DNA from: Corynebacterium phocae
Lineage (GTDB): Bacteria > Actinomycetota > Actinomycetes > Mycobacteriales > Mycobacteriaceae
DNA: 45,807 nt
Reading direction: 5' to 3'
Assembly (NCBI RefSeq): GCF_008693075.1
Contig: NZ_VXKJ01000047.1
Span: forward strand, 1-45,807
Shown here: piece after piece, positions 8,533 through 19,732 of the stretch
Layout of the letters: every line of letters starts with the position of its first letter
Numbering within the stretch: position 1 is the stretch's first letter
Notes under the pieces: model-generated
Databases searched by the model: none
Seen by the model: only the letters and a program-made list of their open reading frames with translations
What the model was told of the DNA's origin: nothing
Program-made: the position numbers and the translations under genes

Positions 8533-8886
8533 ATGAAACGCCTTTTTCCCCTCCTTGCCCTCCCCCTGGTAGCCTGCACTGGTCCGCAAGCCGTATCCAG
8601 CTCCCAAATGGTGGCAACTTTAGACGAGCACGCACGCACCGAGGTCTCTACCACCGTGGATGAATTCTTGGGCGAAGGCTGGGAGGAAGTCCGTATTGAT
8701 TGCACAGACGGAGCCAACGGCTTTGAAGCCAAAGGGGAGCAAGGCAAGATTCAGGAGATGCCCATGGCCGCCTGGCAGATGGACGTATGCACGCACGAGC
8801 TTCCGCAAGGCTGGTTAGACGCAAACACCCGCCTGCTCTTTAAAAAGAACGGCGGGTGGGAGCTGGTGGAGGTTATTGAACGCTAA
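8533..8886 (+). CDS. Small putative lipoprotein
   Basis: A 117-residue protein with a short signal peptide and a lipobox ending LVAC (Cys15). The mature part is about 100 residues with two further cysteines (IDCTDG and DVCTHE) that could form a disulfide, and it ends in a strand-like segment (LLFKKNGGWELVEVIE). I do not recognise a named family. It has no adequate space for a leader and is probably transcribed leaderless from the promoter shared with guaA. Its last 14 bp overlap the 3' end of the convergent guaB3 gene. Confidence 0.75.
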   Translation: MKRLFPLLALPLVACTGPQAVSSSQMVATLDEHARTEVSTTVDEFLGEGWEEVRIDCTDGANGFEAKGEQGKIQEMPMAAWQMDVCTHELPQGWLDANTRLLFKKNGGWELVEVIER

Positions 8887-9973
8887 GCCCGACCTTCTGG
8901 AAGGCCTTCAAGTTGGTATAGCCGCACTTGGCCATGGCACGTTTCAATGCACCCACCAGGTTGAGCTGACCGAAGGACTCCGTGGAGGGACCAAACAGCA
9001 CCTGCTCAAGCGGAACTTGTTGCTCCCTAGCAACGTGCTCAAAGTGCCCGCGCGGGAAACGCGGGTGCGCAGCCACGGAGGGCCAGAACCAGCCCTTGCC
9101 GCCAGCTTCTTCAGCAGACGCTAGCAGCAGACCGACCATGACGGCGTCGGCACCGCAGGCAATTGCCTTGATGATATCGGCAGAGAAATCGAAAGCGGCA
9201 TCCGCGATAACGTGCACGTAACGCCCGCCGGTCTCATCGAGGTAGTCACGGCGCGCGGCGGCCACGTCAGCAATAGCTGTGGCCAGCGGAGTGTCAATAC
9301 CCACGGTGACCTCGTTGGTAGTGAAACCGGAGCCAACGATAACCCCGGCTGCGCCCGCGCGCATGAGGTGCAGCGCGGTGGTGTAATCCGTCACGCCACC
9401 GGCAATCACCGGGACTTCCAAGGAGCCAATGAAATCTTTCAGATTCAGGGGTTCACCGTCCGCAGAGACATACTCAGCCGAAAGGAGCGTGCCCTGGATA
9501 AACAGGATCTCCGCGCCGGCTTTGATGACAACCGGAGCAAGATCACGGGCGTGCTGCGGGGACACCCGCACGGCCACGGTGCACCCGGAGTCGCGGACCT
9601 GGGCTATGCGCTCAGAAAGTAGTTCGTGATCAAGCTCAGCGGCGTGCAGCTTCTGCAGGACGGAGAGGTCCTCCGGATCCGCGTAGACCTTCTCCAGTGC
9701 GCCCTCAAGATCCGCATGCCGGCCCCACAGACCCTCCGCATTAATGACTCCCAGGCCACCCTGCTTGCCCATCTCAATCACAAACTCCGGCGTAGCCAGG
9801 GCGTCGGTGGGGTGAGAGGCCAGTGGGATATCAAAGCTATAGGCGTCAATATTCCAGGTGGTGTCCACATCTTTTGAGGAACGGGTACGGCGGTTAGGAA
9901 CCAGGGAGATTTCCCGCAGCCCATAACCACGGCGGGCCTCACGGCCGATTCCGATTTCAACGTAGTCGCGCAT
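8873..9973 (-). CDS. guaB3: GuaB3-family IMP dehydrogenase-like protein
   Basis: A 366-residue TIM-barrel protein of the IMPDH/GMP reductase superfamily without CBS domains. The N-terminus (YVEIGIGREARRGYGL) and the segment YLDETGGRYVHVIADAAF are typical of actinobacterial GuaB3. The loop that carries the catalytic cysteine in true IMPDH (GPGSICTT) reads GSGFTTNEV here, so the cysteine is absent. As I recall, mycobacterial GuaB3 also lacks it, so classical IMPDH chemistry is unlikely. It lies 19 bp downstream of guaB in the same orientation and is probably co-transcribed. Reaction and substrate are uncertain. Confidence 0.88.
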   Translation of the reverse strand: MRDYVEIGIGREARRGYGLREISLVPNRRTRSSKDVDTTWNIDAYSFDIPLASHPTDALATPEFVIEMGKQGGLGVINAEGLWGRHADLEGALEKVYADPEDLSVLQKLHAAELDHELLSERIAQVRDSGCTVAVRVSPQHARDLAPVVIKAGAEILFIQGTLLSAEYVSADGEPLNLKDFIGSLEVPVIAGGVTDYTTALHLMRAGAAGVIVGSGFTTNEVTVGIDTPLATAIADVAAARRDYLDETGGRYVHVIADAAFDFSADIIKAIACGADAVMVGLLLASAEEAGGKGWFWPSVAAHPRFPRGHFEHVAREQQVPLEQVLFGPSTESFGQLNLVGALKRAMAKCGYTNLKAFQKVGLSVQ

Positions 9974-9992
9974 AATTTTCCTTAAGCTTTAG

Positions 9993-11546
<1,554 letters not shown>

Positions 11547-11660
11547 TTATAAACGTGGGTGCTGGTAATGAACACAACCTTAGCCCTTTTTCCGCGCATT
11601 CGGGAATTGCTTAAAACCCGCATTCCCCCTACTGTCTATAACGTGGATTTCTTCGCTAAT

Positions 11661-12014
11661 ATGCCCCGCGATCCTTTCGCCGATGATCCGAACGACCCCG
11701 CCTCTTTCCTGGAGGAAGATGAGCAGGCCGTTCCGCTTACCCCGGAAGAACGCGCATCTATGGAAGCCGAGCTGCGCTTGGTAGGCGAATTTGCCCGCGC
11801 CCTCAAACCCCGCGGGATTGACGGAATCTTTTTCCTCTGCGACGACTGCGAGGAAGAACACTTCTACGAGTGGGAGATTTTGGGCAACAACATGCGCGCA
11901 GCCCTCAACAATGAGCTGGCCCCAGTGCATGAGCCCGGGGCCCACCCAGACCCCACCCGCTACGTTCCTTGGGACTACGCCCTGGGCTACCTAGACGGCA
12001 TGGAAAGCCGTTAG
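11661..12014 (+). CDS. DUF5319 family protein
   Basis: A 117-residue acidic protein. The ATG at 11661 is chosen because MPRDPFADDPNDPASFL is the conserved start of this actinobacterial family; the longer frame from 11559 adds a segment unlike the family. Conserved features include a CDDCEEEHFYEWEILGNN stretch with a CxxC that could bind a metal, and a C-terminal region ending YVPWDYALGYLDGMES. The family sits next to guaB and near sigD in corynebacteria and mycobacteria (Rv3412 position, from memory). Function is not known. There is no clear ribosome-binding site; TATAAC at 11637-11642 may be a -10. Confidence 0.8.
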   Translation: MPRDPFADDPNDPASFLEEDEQAVPLTPEERASMEAELRLVGEFARALKPRGIDGIFFLCDDCEEEHFYEWEILGNNMRAALNNELAPVHEPGAHPDPTRYVPWDYALGYLDGMESR

Positions 12015-12046
12015 AACCACCTTTAAAATCCTACGCCCGATTGTGC

Positions 12047-13051
12047 CTAGGTCTCCCGAGCTGCGCTCTGGTGCGCTTTGAGCGCAAACGTGACTAACCA
12101 ATGGGTGGACATGAAATCCCCCTCCACAATCTCTGCCTCCGCAGCACCTATGAGCCGGGGTATGCACGCGTAAATCCGCTCCCTGCGCTCCGGCTCCACT
12201 GCCGGCGCCAACTCCCCCAGCATCCAGGCGCGGGAGAGCATGAGGCCAAAAAGGTGGACCAGCGTGCCGTCGGTGCGGTCCCGCGCGGCGGGGACGTTGA
12301 GCAAAGGGTCACCGGCCAAGCCTAGGCCGGGCAGGAACTCTAGCAGCCACTCCCCGAACTCGGGCTTCGTAAGCACGCGTTTCATCAACAGCGCTTCACA
12401 AAGGCCTCCGGAAAGAAAATCCGTACCCGAGGGTTCCCAGCCCACGGGATAGTTGCGGTCCGCGAGGAACCACCGCCGCGCGCAGCGGGTTACTTCCTCC
12501 AGCACGTCCGGGCGCCCGAGCTCCCGTGCGGAATCTGTAATGAGCGCCAGGCCAAAGGCTGTGTTGGTGTGCAACCCATAGCGCACGGGATAGGAAAGGC
12601 GGGGCAACCAGTCCACAAGGCTGGCCTCCACCGTGTCCAGTAACGGCTCTAGGCGCGCGGCCAAGGGCGCGGTCGCAGCAGTTGTGGTGCATTGCGCGGC
12701 TAACTGAAACAACCACGCCCAACCATAGGGCCGCTCAAAGCCGGGGTGGCGGCGCAGGTAATCTGCTTCCACCGCAATATTTTCAGCGGATAACCTACCC
12801 GAAATCACGCGTTGTAGCTGCACCTTGGTGGACTCATCGACACCGGGATGAGCGGCGAGCACAAGACCGGACCACATCATGTGAACTGCGGAGTGCCAGT
12901 CCAGGCACCCCCAAAAAGCCGGGTGCAGGCGGGAGGGCGTGACATCACAATCCCCAGGCCCGGTTGACATGTGGCCAGTCACCGCCGGGAATTCCCGGCT
13001 CAAACCGGCCAGTACCGCCTCAGCCCACGGCTGCGGTTGAAACATGGACAC
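12047..13051 (-). CDS. DUF2891 family protein
   Basis: A 334-residue protein with the DUF2891 hallmark HPAFWGCLDWHSAVH (about 42-56) and a helical repeat-like body with many Trp and His residues (RPYGWAWLFQLAAQ; VRYGLHTNTAFGLAL; VGWEPSGTDFLSGGLCEA). That pattern suggests an alpha/alpha toroid fold, as in some glycoside-processing enzymes, but the activity is not established. The GTG at 13051 is preferred because GGGAG lies 7 nt upstream; an ATG 6 bp further in is the alternative. It converges with the DUF5319 gene and lies 28 bp downstream of rsdA, possibly in the same transcript as sigD-rsdA. Confidence 0.75.
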   Translation of the reverse strand: MSMFQPQPWAEAVLAGLSREFPAVTGHMSTGPGDCDVTPSRLHPAFWGCLDWHSAVHMMWSGLVLAAHPGVDESTKVQLQRVISGRLSAENIAVEADYLRRHPGFERPYGWAWLFQLAAQCTTTAATAPLAARLEPLLDTVEASLVDWLPRLSYPVRYGLHTNTAFGLALITDSARELGRPDVLEEVTRCARRWFLADRNYPVGWEPSGTDFLSGGLCEALLMKRVLTKPEFGEWLLEFLPGLGLAGDPLLNVPAARDRTDGTLVHLFGLMLSRAWMLGELAPAVEPERRERIYACIPRLIGAAEAEIVEGDFMSTHWLVTFALKAHQSAARET

Positions 13052-13079
13052 TTATCTACTCCCTGGGGTTAGAGAGGCG

Positions 13080-14060
13080 CTAGTCTTGCTCACCTGGGGA
13101 GGTGGCAGCCGGGACACTAGCCGGCGCGGGCGCCACCGCCACCGGGCTGGAAGGCACGGTCTGCGGGGTGGCTGCGTATTCGGTACCGCTGCCCACAGCG
13201 GCTCCCACTAGCGTTTCAACAACGGAAGGCACAACCCCCGACGCAGGGGGTTCTGGCGCGCTGACCTCTGGAACGGTACTTTCGGGTGCCGCAGGAGCTG
13301 GCGGTTCCGGTGCCGGCACTGGCGGTTCTGAAAGCTGCTCGGGGGCAAAGTTGAGGGTCGGAGCGGGAATTTCCACTGCGGGATTTTGCGGCTGCGGGGC
13401 CGGCGCTGAAGCGCTGGGAGGCAACTGTCCAGCCGTTACCGTCACGGTCACCGTTGTGGTGGTGGTACGCAGCTGGGTGACCGTTTCCTCAGCCTGCTGC
13501 AACCGAGCAATATCCCTAGGGGTTGCGGCGCTTAGTTGCTTGCGGGCTTGTGAGATCAGTTTACGGGCACCATCAATATCCCCTTTAGCGGTGCGGTCTT
13601 CCAGCTCTTCCAACGTGCTGGCCAACTCCACCACGCGGTGGTCATCAGAGCCAAACACGGCGTTGCGGACCGGGTAGAGAGGGGACTGCGGGCCAGCGGA
13701 ATTGACCACTGCGCCGGCACCGGCAACCAGCACCACACCGGCGGCCACTCCAACCAGCCCGGAAACCAGCGGGCTAAGCCCACGGTGTGTGCGCCTGCCG
13801 GCCACGTTTATGGAAAATACTGGTGCTGCGCCGGCCGCAGGTTCTTGGCCTTCTTGCTCCGCGTCTACAACCAGTGGTGCCGGTGGCATGGGGGCCTCTA
13901 CTTCTTCACGAAGCTCTAGGAAAAGCTGGGCTAGCGGATCCTCACCATTACTGGGGTCGTGGCCACGCGAGAGTTCAGTGAGAAACGCGTCATCTTCGAT
14001 GAGCGGGGCTAGGTGTTCGGCGCTGATCGCGGTGGTGGGTTCTTCCCGGTGTTTTCCCAT
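13080..14060 (-). CDS. rsdA: Anti-sigma-D factor RsdA
   Basis: A 326-residue membrane-anchored anti-sigma factor. The short N-terminal part (HLAPLIEDDAFLTELSRG, about 16-33) is the SigD-binding segment; one membrane helix follows at about 96-118 (GLVGVAAGVVLVAGAGAVV), then a helical stretch and a long Pro/Ala/Ser-rich extracytoplasmic tail. In M. tuberculosis RsdA holds SigD at the membrane and is cleared by regulated proteolysis. The ATG at 14060 is preferred over a GTG at 14069 because AAGGAG lies 8 nt before it. That ribosome-binding site lies in the last codons of sigD, so translation is likely coupled. Confidence 0.88.
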   Translation of the reverse strand: MGKHREEPTTAISAEHLAPLIEDDAFLTELSRGHDPSNGEDPLAQLFLELREEVEAPMPPAPLVVDAEQEGQEPAAGAAPVFSINVAGRRTHRGLSPLVSGLVGVAAGVVLVAGAGAVVNSAGPQSPLYPVRNAVFGSDDHRVVELASTLEELEDRTAKGDIDGARKLISQARKQLSAATPRDIARLQQAEETVTQLRTTTTTVTVTVTAGQLPPSASAPAPQPQNPAVEIPAPTLNFAPEQLSEPPVPAPEPPAPAAPESTVPEVSAPEPPASGVVPSVVETLVGAAVGSGTEYAATPQTVPSSPVAVAPAPASVPAATSPGEQD

Positions 14061-14065
14061 GGTAC

Positions 14066-14647
14066 TCACTCCTTTCCAGTTCTAGTTTGGTTTTTCCCAG
14101 TTACTGCTTTGCGCAGTTGGGCTAGCGCGCGGTGTTGGGCAACGCGGACAGCGCCCGGGGTTGAGCCCACAATCGCTGCTGTTTCCTCAGCACTTAGCCC
14201 GTTAAACACTCTCAGAATGACAATGTCACGGGCCTTATCGTTTAAATTATCGAGCAAAGCACGGACTTCGTTACTACCGGCTGCAATCACCGCCTGTTCC
14301 TCCGGCGTAGCCTCAGTATCCGGCGTCTCGGGCAAGTCCTCCGCAGGTGAGCTGTAGTCCCTTCCCATAGCCCGGTGGGCGTCTGTAACCTTGTTAAACG
14401 CTATGCCGTAGACGTAGGCCATAAACGGCCTACCGGTGTCTTTAAACCCGCCAATTGAGGTGGCAACCGCTAGGCAAATCTCCTGCGCCACGTCCTCGGG
14501 TGTGGGTTGGCGGTACCCGCCAATCCGCGCGCGCGAATAACGGAGAACCTGCGGGTGAATCAGCCGCATGATTTCCCCAATGGCGTGACTATCACCGTCC
14601 ACGCCCCGTGGCACTAGCTCTGCTAGCTGCTTATCCAAGTCATTCAC
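14066..14647 (-). CDS. sigD: ECF RNA polymerase sigma factor SigD
   Basis: A 193-residue group IV sigma factor. Region 2 includes RYSRARIGGYRQPTPEDVAQEICLAV, with GRPFMAYVYGIAFNKVTDAHRA in 2.3-2.4. Region 4 is a helix-turn-helix (KARDIVILRVFNGLSAEETAAIVGSTPGAVRVAQHRAL). It is followed immediately by its anti-sigma factor gene. In C. glutamicum and M. tuberculosis SigD controls cell-envelope genes, including mycolate-related functions. It is divergent from the whiB gene across a 327-bp intergenic region. Synteny matches Rv3414c. Confidence 0.93.
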   Translation of the reverse strand: MNDLDKQLAELVPRGVDGDSHAIGEIMRLIHPQVLRYSRARIGGYRQPTPEDVAQEICLAVATSIGGFKDTGRPFMAYVYGIAFNKVTDAHRAMGRDYSSPAEDLPETPDTEATPEEQAVIAAGSNEVRALLDNLNDKARDIVILRVFNGLSAEETAAIVGSTPGAVRVAQHRALAQLRKAVTGKNQTRTGKE

Positions 14648-14974
14648 GAAAAGATTGGGTCCTTAACAAAAGTCTTACTTCCAACACGCCTGCTAGCGCA
14701 TGCCGAAATTTTTTATTGTTCTATCCTTGCACACATCCCCCGCCATTCCCACTTTGCCATCCTAGCCCCACCGGGCGCCGCACGCGCCCCGGGAAAGTTC
14801 ACCTACCGTTAATCTTGATGGGTTTGTGCAGTTCAACGCGAGGAATCGCTTTCTTCCAGGCCATCGTGGGGAAAAAATCAATCTGCCGTTAACCCACCGT
14901 TTATCTCAATCGGTGAAACTGTAAGGCGGTGTGAAAACATATGCAGCTGTTTATCCAAGTGAAAGAGAGCCTCC
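14648..14974. other. sigD-whiB intergenic region (327 bp)
   Basis: No gene seen. The region must hold divergent promoters for sigD and the whiB gene. The short word CCGTTAA occurs twice on the plus strand (near 14815 and 14885), each followed by a T-rich stretch; it could be part of repeated regulator sites, but the match is too short to name one. No CIRCE or SOS box is present. Confidence 0.4.
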
Positions 14975-15349
14975 GTGTCCTTGCTTCATCTACTTCCCGG
15001 CCCCAATGCTGACGTGTGGGATTGGCAGCTCCAGGGAGCGTGTCGTGGAAAGGCGTCAGAAGTCTTTTACCATCCAGACGGTGAACGCGGCCGTGCCCGC
15101 GCCTTGCGCGAGCGCCGCGCGAAAGCCATCTGCCAAACGTGCCCAGTGATTGAAAGCTGCCGCGAACACGCACTCAACTCCGCTGAACCCTACGGCGTAT
15201 GGGGCGGCATGAGCGAGTCCGAGCGCATGTTGGTGCTTCGCAGCAATAGCTACCGCCGCACCCAAATCACAGCAAGCGGGCAAACCGCGCACCAGCCTCA
15301 GCCAAAGCCCCAGACTGCGGCCAAAACCAAAGCCAAAGTTAACGCTTAA
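14975..15349 (+). CDS. WhiB-family iron-sulfur transcription regulator (WhiB3/WhcB position)
   Basis: A 124-residue WhiB-like protein. The four [4Fe-4S] ligands are Cys23, Cys53, Cys56 and Cys62 (ACRG; CQTCPVIESC), followed by the GVWGG turn (74-78) that contacts the sigma-70 factor. The C-terminal tail is basic and Gln/Lys/Pro-rich. WhiB proteins sense O2, NO or redox state and bind SigA to control transcription. The GTG start has a GAGAG ribosome-binding element about 7 nt upstream. The position between sigD and groEL matches whiB3 (Rv3416) and, as I recall, whcB of C. glutamicum; orthology should be confirmed by phylogeny. Confidence 0.9.
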   Translation: MSLLHLLPGPNADVWDWQLQGACRGKASEVFYHPDGERGRARALRERRAKAICQTCPVIESCREHALNSAEPYGVWGGMSESERMLVLRSNSYRRTQITASGQTAHQPQPKPQTAAKTKAKVNA

Positions 15350-15361
15350 CACGCTATCCCG

Positions 15362-15383
15362 GCCGGCAGTTTCCGCAGCCGGC
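15362..15383 (+). terminator. Possible hairpin after the whiB gene
   Basis: GCCGGC (15362-15367) and GCCGGC (15378-15383) form a self-complementary 6-bp stem with a 10-nt loop, 13 bp after the whiB stop. There is no following T tract, so termination would be weak or factor-assisted. Confidence 0.35.
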
Positions 15384-15486
15384 AAAGGGGAACCAGGCTC
15401 CACAGGCCGCCACGGTCTGGGCCAATCCGGGCGCTAAGCCCACCGCGCACGGGAAACTCTCCGCAACGGCCCACAAAAATACTTCA

Positions 15487-15517
15487 TCCCGCCCCTACCG
15501 GTTGGCAGAGGGCGGGA
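15487..15517 (-). terminator. Rho-independent terminator of groES-groEL
   Basis: TCCCGCCC (15487-15494) pairs with GGGCGGGA (15510-15517). On the minus strand the hairpin is followed by TGAAGTATTTTTGTG, which supplies a T tract. It lies just beyond the groEL stop. Confidence 0.8.
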
Positions 15518-15534
15518 CGCAGTGTGTGAGTTAC

Positions 15535-17157
<1,623 letters not shown>

Positions 17158-17167
17158 CTAATCTCCC

Positions 17168-17461
17168 TTACTTTTCAACGACTGCAAGTAGGTCACGCGC
17201 GGACAGCAGTAGGTACTCCTGGCCGTCGTACTTCAGCTCGGTGCCGCCGTACTTGGAAAAGACCACGGTGTCACCTTCTTTGACGCCTACTGGGGTGGTC
17301 TCACCTTTGTCGTTGGTGCGGCCGGGGCCCACAGCAATAACCTTGGCTTCCTGCGGCTTTTCCTTGGCGGAGTCAGGAATTACCAGGCCGGAGGCGGTGG
17401 TGGTTTCTGCTTCCACGATCTGAACTAGAACCTTGTCTTCAAGTGGCTTGATTGTTGCCAT
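17168..17461 (-). CDS. groES: 10 kDa co-chaperonin GroES
   Basis: A 97-residue GroES. The ATG at 17461 ([14 protein letters not shown]) gives the family length; an upstream frame to 17521 is an artefact. The mobile loop ([20 protein letters not shown]) and the conserved [10 protein letters not shown] and [21 protein letters not shown] segments are present. GAGGAG-like sequence precedes the ATG. It caps GroEL and is transcribed from a promoter overlapped by a CIRCE element. Confidence 0.97.
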   Translation of the reverse strand: MATIKPLEDKVLVQIVEAETTTASGLVIPDSAKEKPQEAKVIAVGPGRTNDKGETTPVGVKEGDTVVFSKYGGTELKYDGQEYLLLSARDLLAVVEK

Positions 17462-17564
17462 TGGAATACTCCTCATGAATTGTTTCGAGTTGAATGTGCC
17501 GGTTGCTTCTTGAGCCAGCACAGCCGTCGTCGCGGGTGAACAACTGTGAGTTAAGACAACCTGC

Positions 17565-17591
17565 CTAGCACTCTACCCGTGCGAGTGCTAA
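17565..17591. promoter_or_regulatory. CIRCE element (HrcA operator)
   Basis: CTAGCACTC-N9-GAGTGCTAA, a near-perfect match to the CIRCE consensus TTAGCACTC-N9-GAGTGCTAA with one mismatch in the left arm. It lies in the groES upstream region and overlaps the promoter, as expected for repression by HrcA and heat-shock induction. Confidence 0.95.
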
Positions 17592-17599
17592 TGACTCAA
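17570..17599 (-). promoter_or_regulatory. groES-groEL promoter
   Basis: On the minus strand: -35 TTGAGT (17594-17599), an 18-bp spacer and -10 TAGAGT (17570-17575). The CIRCE arms cover the spacer and -10, so HrcA binding would block polymerase. The 5' leader would be about 100 nt. Confidence 0.65.
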
Positions 17600-17604
17600 C
17601 ACCT

Positions 17605-17627
17605 GGTGTTCGCCTGTCGCGAACACC
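17605..17627. promoter_or_regulatory. Perfect 9-bp inverted repeat upstream of the groE promoter
   Basis: GGTGTTCGC-CTGTC-GCGAACACC, perfect arms with a 5-bp centre, ends 6 bp upstream of the -35 of groES. It reads GTTC...GAAC, the reverse of the LexA box, so it is not an SOS box. It may be a second operator or activator site for groE, or a weak terminator of the gene at 17677; it lacks a T tract. Confidence 0.5.
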
Positions 17628-17676
17628 ACGGCCAAGGCCTACTATTTTCCCACCGCCAGCTCTGTGAACGGCGGGT

Positions 17677-18108
17677 TTAGCCAACTTTGTCCGTGTTGAG
17701 CACGGCGGCGCGCCACAGCGTGTACTCCTCGGGGTTGTCCTCAATATAGTTGCCCACCGCCCGGATGGCGCGGTCCACCACGTCGATAATCTTCTGGAAG
17801 TCCGCCTCCTGGTCTGCCTGGGCGTGGACAAAAATGACCGGGCCGGCAATTGCCCGGATGGGGTCTTGCAGGAAGGCTGGGTTTCCCGTGTCCGCTTGGT
17901 TACGGGCGAGAGATGCCACCGGGTTGGGCTCCGCGCGCTCGGCGCGAGCGTTGGCGTTATACAGCGCGGCGTAAGTGGATCCGTCTTCCTGGAAGGCCAC
18001 GGAAACGTGCCCTTCGGTGGTTCCGCCTAGGAATTGATTAGCCTGTTCAATCTCAAATTCGATTACGCGGTGGGTGAGGTCTGGATTGACCAGGTATCCG
18101 GTTGTCAC
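17677..18108 (-). CDS. Conserved hypothetical protein
   Basis: A 143-residue soluble protein that I do not recognise. The GTG at 18108 is preferred because AAAGG lies about 9 nt upstream and the resulting start (MTTGYLVNPDLTHRVIEFE) is compact; a longer frame from 18177 has a poor N-terminus. The protein has a beta-rich N-terminal half (EGHVSVAFQEDGSTYAALYN) and an alpha-helical C-terminal half (DFQKIIDVVDRAIRAVGNYIEDN), with no signal peptide. It lies between the t6A operon and groES on the same strand, so it may be the distal gene of the tsa cluster. Confidence 0.65.
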   Translation of the reverse strand: MTTGYLVNPDLTHRVIEFEIEQANQFLGGTTEGHVSVAFQEDGSTYAALYNANARAERAEPNPVASLARNQADTGNPAFLQDPIRAIAGPVIFVHAQADQEADFQKIIDVVDRAIRAVGNYIEDNPEEYTLWRAAVLNTDKVG

Positions 18109-18242
18109 GGGATAGGACCTTTCTAGAAGAGTGCAAAGAACACCCCTTAGTGTTATCCACGCGGTGGACTCCCGCACCCTGGGGAGCTAAGAATTCACGC
18201 ATCCTTTACCGGCGGTTCAGTTTGCCCCACCGGCGGGCGCTA

Positions 18243-19283
18243 TTAGACCAGCGGAGTTTCCACTTCCAGGCTCGTGTCCGTGCCGGCGCGAAGGCTGGTG
18301 GCCGCGGCACCCTCGTGGATAAGCTGCGCGGCCACAGCAGCTATCATCACGCCGTTATCAGTACACAGCCGCAGCGGCGGCACGCGCAGTTCAATACCGG
18401 CGGCCTGGCAGCGCTTCGCGGCCAGCTCGCGAAGCCGGGAATTGGCGGCCACTCCGCCACCCAGTAGCAACACCTTGGCCCCGGTGTCCGCGCAGGCCAT
18501 AACCGCTTTAGCGGTCAACACATCAGCCACCGCCTCCTGGAAGGAAGCGCACAAATCCGCCACGTCCACGCTGCGGCCTTCGCGCTCAGCTTTTTCCACG
18601 TAGCGGGCCACAGAGGTCTTCAATCCGGAGAAGGAAAAATCATAGCGGTGCGGACCCCGCAGGTCCTCTTTGCGGCTCATTCCCCGCGGAAAGTCGATAG
18701 TGGGTGTGCCTTTGGCCGCCATGCGGTCAATCACGGGCCCGCCGGGGTAGCCCAGGCCCAGCAACCGGGAGATTTTATCGTAGGCCTCACCGGCGGCGTC
18801 ATCAAGGGTTGAGCCCAGCTCTTTCATGGGTTTGCCCACCGCGTGGACTTCAAGGAGCTGCGTGTGGCCGCCGGAGACCAGCAGCGCCACTGCGTGCGGT
18901 AGCGCCTGCCCCATCAAGTTGGCCACGGCCACATGCCCGCCCAGGTGATTCACGCCATAGAAGGGCACGCCCCACGCACTCGCAAAGGCTTTAGCTGCCG
19001 AAACCCCCACCAGTAGCGCCCCAGCCAAGCCCGGGCCGATTGTCACGGCCACTGCATCTGGCTTGCCGATACCGGCTTCCTGCAGCGCGGCCGCCATTAC
19101 CTGCGGCATGGCCTCCAAATGTGCGCGGGAGGCGATTTCTGGAACCACGCCGCCAAAGCGGGCGTGCTGCTCCATGGAGGAAGCCACCTGGTTGGCCAGG
19201 ACCTCCATGTTGCCTTCCGCGTCTAGTTCGATGATGCCCACTGCGGTTTCATCGCAAGAAGACTCAATACCTAGAACAATCAT
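18243..19283 (-). CDS. tsaD: tRNA t6A threonylcarbamoyltransferase TsaD
   Basis: A 346-residue Kae1/Qri7-family ASKHA protein. The metal-binding HxxxH is HLGGH (His113, His117), the N-terminal phosphate loop is IESSCDETA, and the C-terminal [15 protein letters not shown] and the late metal-binding [11 protein letters not shown] are present. It transfers the threonylcarbamoyl group to A37 of ANN-decoding tRNAs with TsaB and TsaE, whose genes are in the same cluster. Its start overlaps the rimI stop by 4 bp. Confidence 0.96.
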   Translation of the reverse strand: MIVLGIESSCDETAVGIIELDAEGNMEVLANQVASSMEQHARFGGVVPEIASRAHLEAMPQVMAAALQEAGIGKPDAVAVTIGPGLAGALLVGVSAAKAFASAWGVPFYGVNHLGGHVAVANLMGQALPHAVALLVSGGHTQLLEVHAVGKPMKELGSTLDDAAGEAYDKISRLLGLGYPGGPVIDRMAAKGTPTIDFPRGMSRKEDLRGPHRYDFSFSGLKTSVARYVEKAEREGRSVDVADLCASFQEAVADVLTAKAVMACADTGAKVLLLGGGVAANSRLRELAAKRCQAAGIELRVPPLRLCTDNGVMIAAVAAQLIHEGAAATSLRAGTDTSLEVETPLV

Positions 19284-19732
19284 GATTTTCCTTCCCGTTT
19301 CATCACGTGGGCGTCAGCCCCGGAGGGCTGGTAGTAATTGCGGCGCAGGCCAATTTTTTCAAAGCCGTAGGCCTCGTACATTTTTATAGCGGGACTGTTT
19401 CCCACCCGAACTTCGAGGAATACTGGTGCCTTCTTGATATCCGCGATATGGCAGATGTTATCCATCATGGCGCGGCCCACCCCCTGGCGCTGGGCCGCTG
19501 GATCCACCCCAATGGTAAGTATTTCAAACTCCGGGTCCGCCGCAGGGCCCATCATGGCCAGGCCCGCGTAGCCCACAAGCTGGCCGTCTTTTTCATAGCC
19601 AAAGTAAAAAGTGTGCGGCTGGGGGAAATCCGCCAGGAATACTTCCTCGCTCCACGGGGTCTCCCCCGGAAAGAGCACCTTCTCGAGCTCCGCGCAGCGC
19701 GCCGCGTCTTTGGCTCCAAGCTCGCGCAGCAT
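19280..19732 (-). CDS. rimI: Ribosomal-protein-alanine N-acetyltransferase
   Basis: A 150-residue GNAT acetyltransferase. The acetyl-CoA motif is [19 protein letters not shown] (Q-R-Q-G-V-G), followed by [31 protein letters not shown]. RimI acetylates the N-terminus of ribosomal protein S18 and may act on other N-terminal residues. It sits between tsaB and tsaD as in many actinobacteria; the start directly abuts the tsaB stop and the end overlaps tsaD, so translation is probably coupled. Confidence 0.93.
   Translation of the reverse strand: MLRELGAKDAARCAELEKVLFPGETPWSEEVFLADFPQPHTFYFGYEKDGQLVGYAGLAMMGPAADPEFEILTIGVDPAAQRQGVGRAMMDNICHIADIKKAPVFLEVRVGNSPAIKMYEAYGFEKIGLRRNYYQPSGADAHVMKREGKS

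Noticed and set aside
17605..17627. LexA box at the palindrome upstream of groES
   Set aside because: The half-sites are in the reverse order (GTTC then GAAC) compared with the SOS box.
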